DNA from: Patescibacteria group bacterium
Lineage (GTDB): Bacteria; Patescibacteria; Dojkabacteria; J137
Assembly: GCA_963169855.1 (NCBI GenBank)
Contig: CAUJCN010000001.1
Coordinates: forward strand, 1 to 64,000
Direction: 5' to 3'
DNA: 64,000 nt
This document shows, piece after piece, positions 61,101 through 64,000 of the stretch. Below the pieces are notes generated by a model. That model worked only from the letters and a program-made list of their open reading frames with translations, was not told where the DNA came from and ran no database searches. Both the position numbers and the translations under genes were made by a program. Positions within the stretch are counted from its first letter, which is position 1, and every line of letters begins with the position of its first letter.

Positions 61101-64000
61101 GTAACTTGTTCTTGAAGCTGATCCATCAGGTTGAGTAACTTTCACAACTCTTCCGAAAACGTCATATTCATACTTAACAACTAGTCCGTTTGGATCTGTA
61201 ACAGTTAACAAATTTCCAGTCGCTGCATCAAATGTTTTGACAGTTTTATGACCAAGTGAATTTGTAGACTCTAGATCAAATCTTCCATTTGTACTGTAGA
61301 TTGTTTGCTGAGTTCTTACTTCATTTGTATTTGGCATCTCATAACTTTTAATTATGTTTCCAAATAAATCGTAATCATATTTTTTGTCGTACTTTAGTGC
61401 GGGAATATCTGGTTCAACAGTTTCTCTTAAAAGTTGACCAGTATTTGGATCGTAGTTGAATGCTGATACTCTTGTTTGCGCAGATAATTCCGGAGCTTCT
61501 TTAGTAACTTCTGCTCTTGTTAATCTTCCGATTATCCAGTTACTTGCATTGTTATTAAATGTGTTTACAGTTGTTGTTCTATAAGTATTTTGTGTACCGT
61601 CAACGTCTGTTGTAAGTACAACTCTTGTTTGATTTCCATATTCATCATAAGTAAATTCTGATCTATCAGTTTTTATTATTGAACCATTTAATGGATCGAA
61701 AACTTTAGTCACAGAGTTTGTTACATAAGGGAAGTATCTTTCGTTCACTAAACTTGTTCCCTTTCTTGTGGCTTCAAGACTGCTCAATGTATTTACTGTA
61801 GAACTCAGAAGTGTTCCGTTAGATGATTTAACTTCGTTCTTTAAAACCATTCCTCTAAAAATATGAACCTGTTCAAACTCAGAATAATCTGTAATTCCAG
61901 TTTGATTGTCAGTTTTTCTCAACCATCTGAATCCCAAGAAACCTCTACCTCTTGTATTTATCTCTGCCCCACCGTACGTAAAGCTATATTGATTTAATCC
62001 TCCAACTCCGTTTGTAACTTTGTAATCTGATACAACATAAATCGGACCTTGGAAATCAACTCTAGTAGGATAGCTGGCATCGTTATCTTTTGTATAAACA
62101 GAAGAATCTGTTAGAGGTTTGTAATTAACTTGTACTTCTAACCCATGACCGTTTACAACTTTTGTAAGTAAATTTGGTGCGGAGATTCCATTCAATCTAA
62201 CACTCCAAGTACTTCCACTTTGTGTGTATGCAGCCATGTCGATTGATCCATCGCCATTATAATCTCCAAAGAAGTTATTTCCTGCCCCTCCTGCATGAGA
62301 GAACCATGTTGAAGAACTTCCACTTGCACCAAAATTAAACCCTGTTGAAAGTTGAACATCCCACATTCCTCCTGAACCTGTATATCCTGCAATATCAGAT
62401 TTTCCATCTCCGTTAAAGTCTCCAACATAATTGTTAGAAGTGCCGCCGCCATGTCCTGTCCAATGAGGTTTTGCTAAACTATCATCGGTACAATCAAAAT
62501 TTGTTCCAGTTGATAAACACACTTTCCATTTATTTCCAGAAACGAAACCCATTGTATCTGTTAAACCATCACCGTTAAAATCTCCTAAGAATGTATTTTG
62601 AAGATTCATAGAAGTATTAGGTGAATTCCACATTCCTGAATCAACAAATCCAGTTCCTGTAGATAAGAATATTCTGAATTTAGATGGATCAGTTGGAACT
62701 GCGTACTTCATCATATCGAGCATTCCATCACCATTGAAATCTCCCAAAATGTTGTTCGATAATCCACCATCGTGACTAACAGTGTTTGGAGTGCAAGAGA
62801 AATCAAAGGTGAGTGGAGAAGTAGTCCTAATTACTGTGTAACAAACTGTCCACAAATTTCCTGATTGATATCCAGCCATGTCAGTCATTCCATCTCCATT
62901 AAAGTCCCCAGTGATAGTATTTGCATAACCGAGTCCATGTCCAGTCCATAAGTTATCGTTGTATTCACCTCCTACTGGTTGATCTACAAAACCTGTTCCG
63001 GTTGATAATCGAACTCTCCAACCATTTGCTCTAACTTGATCAGCTTGTCTCATCATGTCAGTTTTTCCATCTCCGTTAAAATCTCCAACGAAGAAATTTC
63101 TCATGTCAGAATTTGGATTAACTCCACTCCAATTTTGATTGTTGAAAGAAGTTCCGTTTGAAAGACTTACAGTCCATAAAGATAGATCTGAAGAATTGTT
63201 TTGATGACCAGCTAAGTCAGTTCTTCCATCACCGTTGAAGTCTCCAGTAATTGTTCTAGTTTGGCCAACGCTGTTTGCAGACCAATCACCGCTTCCATTC
63301 CCGCTAAAACTCAATTGTGAAGATTCAAAATCTTTCCAACTAAATGTTGTAGGTTTAAAACAAGAATTGTTGAATCCACATTCTGTAATAGATGCTAGGT
63401 AGGAATTCAAAGTTGCAGTTGACGAAGGTTTGTACGCAAATTTATATTCTTTCACCAAAGTATTTACGTTAGCGTTTGTACTGTAAGATCTGATTGAAGA
63501 TAATCTCTTATTGACCACAACTACTGAACCACCAACGAATTTTCTTTGAGTGTCAGGTCGATTTTCATAAATGAATTCAAGAAAGTTTGTCGGTTGAGTT
63601 AAAAGACTTTCATGAGAATTTCCTGTATATGAAATCTTGGTTGGGTAAAAATTCGTTCCTGCTGGATCTTCGTAATAATTTATCGTTAGATAGTTACCCA
63701 AACGATCATTCATTTTATTGGCAGCCCAATACAAAACATGAGAAGTTCCAACAGCTTCAATTTTTGAATCAGAAGTCAAACCAAAAACTATTTGAATTCC
63801 GCTATTTGTAAAAGCCTCGAACCAAGCTGGAGCGCCATTTACATTCCCATGGGAAATAACTTTTGTAAAGGTTTCGTGTTCTGTTCGATATTCTGTCCCA
63901 TCTGCTCCGTAAGCTTGTCCGTCTAAATTCATCAGTCTTTCTCCATCCAAGCAAAACTTATCATTTGAATCAAAGTCTACAGGATCAATTGAGTTATCTT
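58179..64000 (-). CDS. Giant FG-GAP/SpvB-RHS repeat protein (5' partial)
   Basis: More than 1930 residues; the frame runs off the right edge (a TTG at 63950 is not a true start, since the preceding SNDKFCLDGERL is in frame). In order: SpvB-like start; about eight FG-GAP repeats (GDFNGDGRTDLAGH type; calcium-binding beta-propeller) at roughly 58-420 of this fragment; RHS/YD repeats (YDxxGNL type, about 600-1500); the RHS core end GRFVSADPFIQEPGMTQSYN; and a 330-residue variable C-terminus with a hydrophobic stretch (VAIVVTVVAIATF) and KFVNGAVTAAFGRLYN. It is a secreted polymorphic toxin or adhesin; the toxic activity is not recognised. No immunity gene is seen within the window. Confidence 0.85.
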   Translation of the reverse strand, partial: DNSIDPVDFDSNDKFCLDGERLMNLDGQAYGADGTEYRTEHETFTKVISHGNVNGAPAWFEAFTNSGIQIVFGLTSDSKIEAVGTSHVLYWAANKMNDRLGNYLTINYYEDPAGTNFYPTKISYTGNSHESLLTQPTNFLEFIYENRPDTQRKFVGGSVVVVNKRLSSIRSYSTNANVNTLVKEYKFAYKPSSTATLNSYLASITECGFNNSCFKPTTFSWKDFESSQLSFSGNGSGDWSANSVGQTRTITGDFNGDGRTDLAGHQNNSSDLSLWTVSLSNGTSFNNQNWSGVNPNSDMRNFFVGDFNGDGKTDMMRQADQVRANGWRVRLSTGTGFVDQPVGGEYNDNLWTGHGLGYANTITGDFNGDGMTDMAGYQSGNLWTVCYTVIRTTSPLTFDFSCTPNTVSHDGGLSNNILGDFNGDGMLDMMKYAVPTDPSKFRIFLSTGTGFVDSGMWNSPNTSMNLQNTFLGDFNGDGLTDTMGFVSGNKWKVCLSTGTNFDCTDDSLAKPHWTGHGGGTSNNYVGDFNGDGKSDIAGYTGSGGMWDVQLSTGFNFGASGSSSTWFSHAGGAGNNFFGDYNGDGSIDMAAYTQSGSTWSVRLNGISAPNLLTKVVNGHGLEVQVNYKPLTDSSVYTKDNDASYPTRVDFQGPIYVVSDYKVTNGVGGLNQYSFTYGGAEINTRGRGFLGFRWLRKTDNQTGITDYSEFEQVHIFRGMVLKNEVKSSNGTLLSSTVNTLSSLEATRKGTSLVNERYFPYVTNSVTKVFDPLNGSIIKTDRSEFTYDEYGNQTRVVLTTDVDGTQNTYRTTTVNTFNNNASNWIIGRLTRAEVTKEAPELSAQTRVSAFNYDPNTGQLLRETVEPDIPALKYDKKYDYDLFGNIIKSYEMPNTNEVRTQQTIYSTNGRFDLESTNSLGHKTVKTFDAATGNLLTVTDPNGLVVKYEYDVFGRVVKVTQPDGSASRTSYLMCNGSLCPAGAKYFVRVDNNSGQTMNTFYDVINREVRSQTLGFDGRMINIDSTYNNLGQLTKKCEPYFANESTQNCVQFTYDNFGRLTREAYPGDRDKQISYTGLETKVSLMGQETRTLKNVVGLVVKVTDVYSNSVHSKYDNFGNLISTIDPMGNTIYMKYDIRGRQTEINDPDTGVTQYFYNTFSEKTVITDAKNQTSTTTYDKLGRISSIERLEGVVVYEYDIGNKALGKINKITAENGYAENFNYDSLGRTYETIKTIDEVKYVTTKVFDQYSRDKTLIYPSGFAVTNIYNGFGVLSEVKNYKDNSSYWKLDSLNAKGQLLKETLGNGIISNYSYNNVTGYLTNITAGNLANLVGTQNLTYNYDQLGNLLTRKDNIQNVEETFGYDALNRITLAHINGQSVSTSYNSIGNIVNKTDVGNYTYGSKPHAVTQVSGNVNNSYTYDANGNRITSSDGSITYTSFNKVKIISKATVSQTFTYDPSGDLYKNVLNDNGNSTTTVYIGSLYEKVTTGTNSEELHNIFVNGKVIATYTKPKTGTATTKFMLYDHIGSLSIITDQTGALVERLSFDSWGKRRSSNWQSSGTVTSGSKIGFTGHEQLDKVGLINMKGRVYDPVIGRFVSADPFIQEPGMTQSYNRYSYVMNNPLNLTDPSGYLFGGVKDWFEEKADNVVNFVKDNWKAGVAIVVTVVAIATFNIPLASSAGAFAFGFGSSFTGTLLNGGSIGDAFRAGITSGFVSLGTANAFGMVGKYLTDPVSNMIGHGVVGGTKSVIEGGKFEHGFISAALTSRSDYFVENAFPNSLEGRVLMAGAIGGTISELSGGKFVNGAVTAAFGRLYNHEGALGMHKDGYSFWKPTGKSIELRTGVEYKELPQPLSPSSFGKGLVTKLSKIVDSLSILKIEIIVGEYTTYNEYIEMQKYHDPYYSNGKLLWDNAKIVPTGKYHYEPVGKINKVDLYNASRLCVFDVCSSY

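Noticed and set aside
1..64000. Recoded UGA as in some CPR groups
   Set aside because: Several well-defined genes end in TGA (for example the ABC exporter at 45583) and no conserved domain contains an in-frame TGA.

Overview
The window is AT-rich bacterial DNA using the standard code (TGA is a stop). Most genes lack a Shine-Dalgarno sequence, and many have a TATAAT box 5-8 nt before the ATG, which predicts leaderless mRNAs. Small proteins without clear families are common. Together these suggest a Candidate Phyla Radiation (Patescibacteria) lineage, but the phylum is an inference from style: there is no rRNA or marker gene here to place it.

Layout. 1-7.7 kb: tRNA-Lys and tRNA-Arg, a (p)ppGpp synthetase, a GT-C membrane glycosyltransferase, HtpX, a GT2 glycosyltransferase, CTP synthase and a cupin. 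7.8-8.2 kb: tRNA-His flanked by broken copies of itself. 8.2-12.2 kb: a probable inserted island bounded by 70-bp direct repeats, with a minus-strand structured RNA, a proteasome-like Ntn hydrolase, a HEPN-like protein and a large DUF4209/HEPN protein. 12.3-20 kb: SRPBCC, a histidine phosphatase, a wrecked HAD gene, a small HExxH protein, VanW, a transglutaminase-like protein, DUF1761, a secreted beta-helix protein and SWIB. 20.2-22.5 kb: a GC-rich block with a long structured leader and a secreted Thr/Pro-repeat protein. 22.5-48.4 kb: AT-rich host genes (glycosyltransferase, APH-type kinases, exonuclease III, CvfB-like, ABC-F, GyrI-like, NDP-forming acyl-CoA synthetase, stress membrane proteins, HD hydrolase, ABC exporter, NUDIX) mixed with lineage-specific paralogues.

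48.4-54.1 kb is the most unusual region. A second structured leader precedes a GC-rich kinase-like gene and a vWA gene with strong Shine-Dalgarno sites. A strong hairpin and a complete type III hammerhead ribozyme core follow, and then an AT-rich pair: a divergent PurA-like protein with an altered P-loop, translationally coupled (TAATG) to a nucleotidyltransferase. Cleavage would separate the two gene pairs into two mRNAs.

54.1-64 kb: a LUD-domain protein divergent from an HxlR regulator, TsaC/Sua5, small membrane proteins, peptide deformylase, and a giant FG-GAP/RHS protein that runs off the right edge.

Genome plasticity recurs. Insertions flanked by 70-100-bp imperfect copies of gene ends occur at 8.1/12.3 kb and 40.8/42.1 kb. 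A phosphatase gene start is copied into the HAD gene, tRNA fragments lie beside intact tRNAs, and two small genes are frameshifted.
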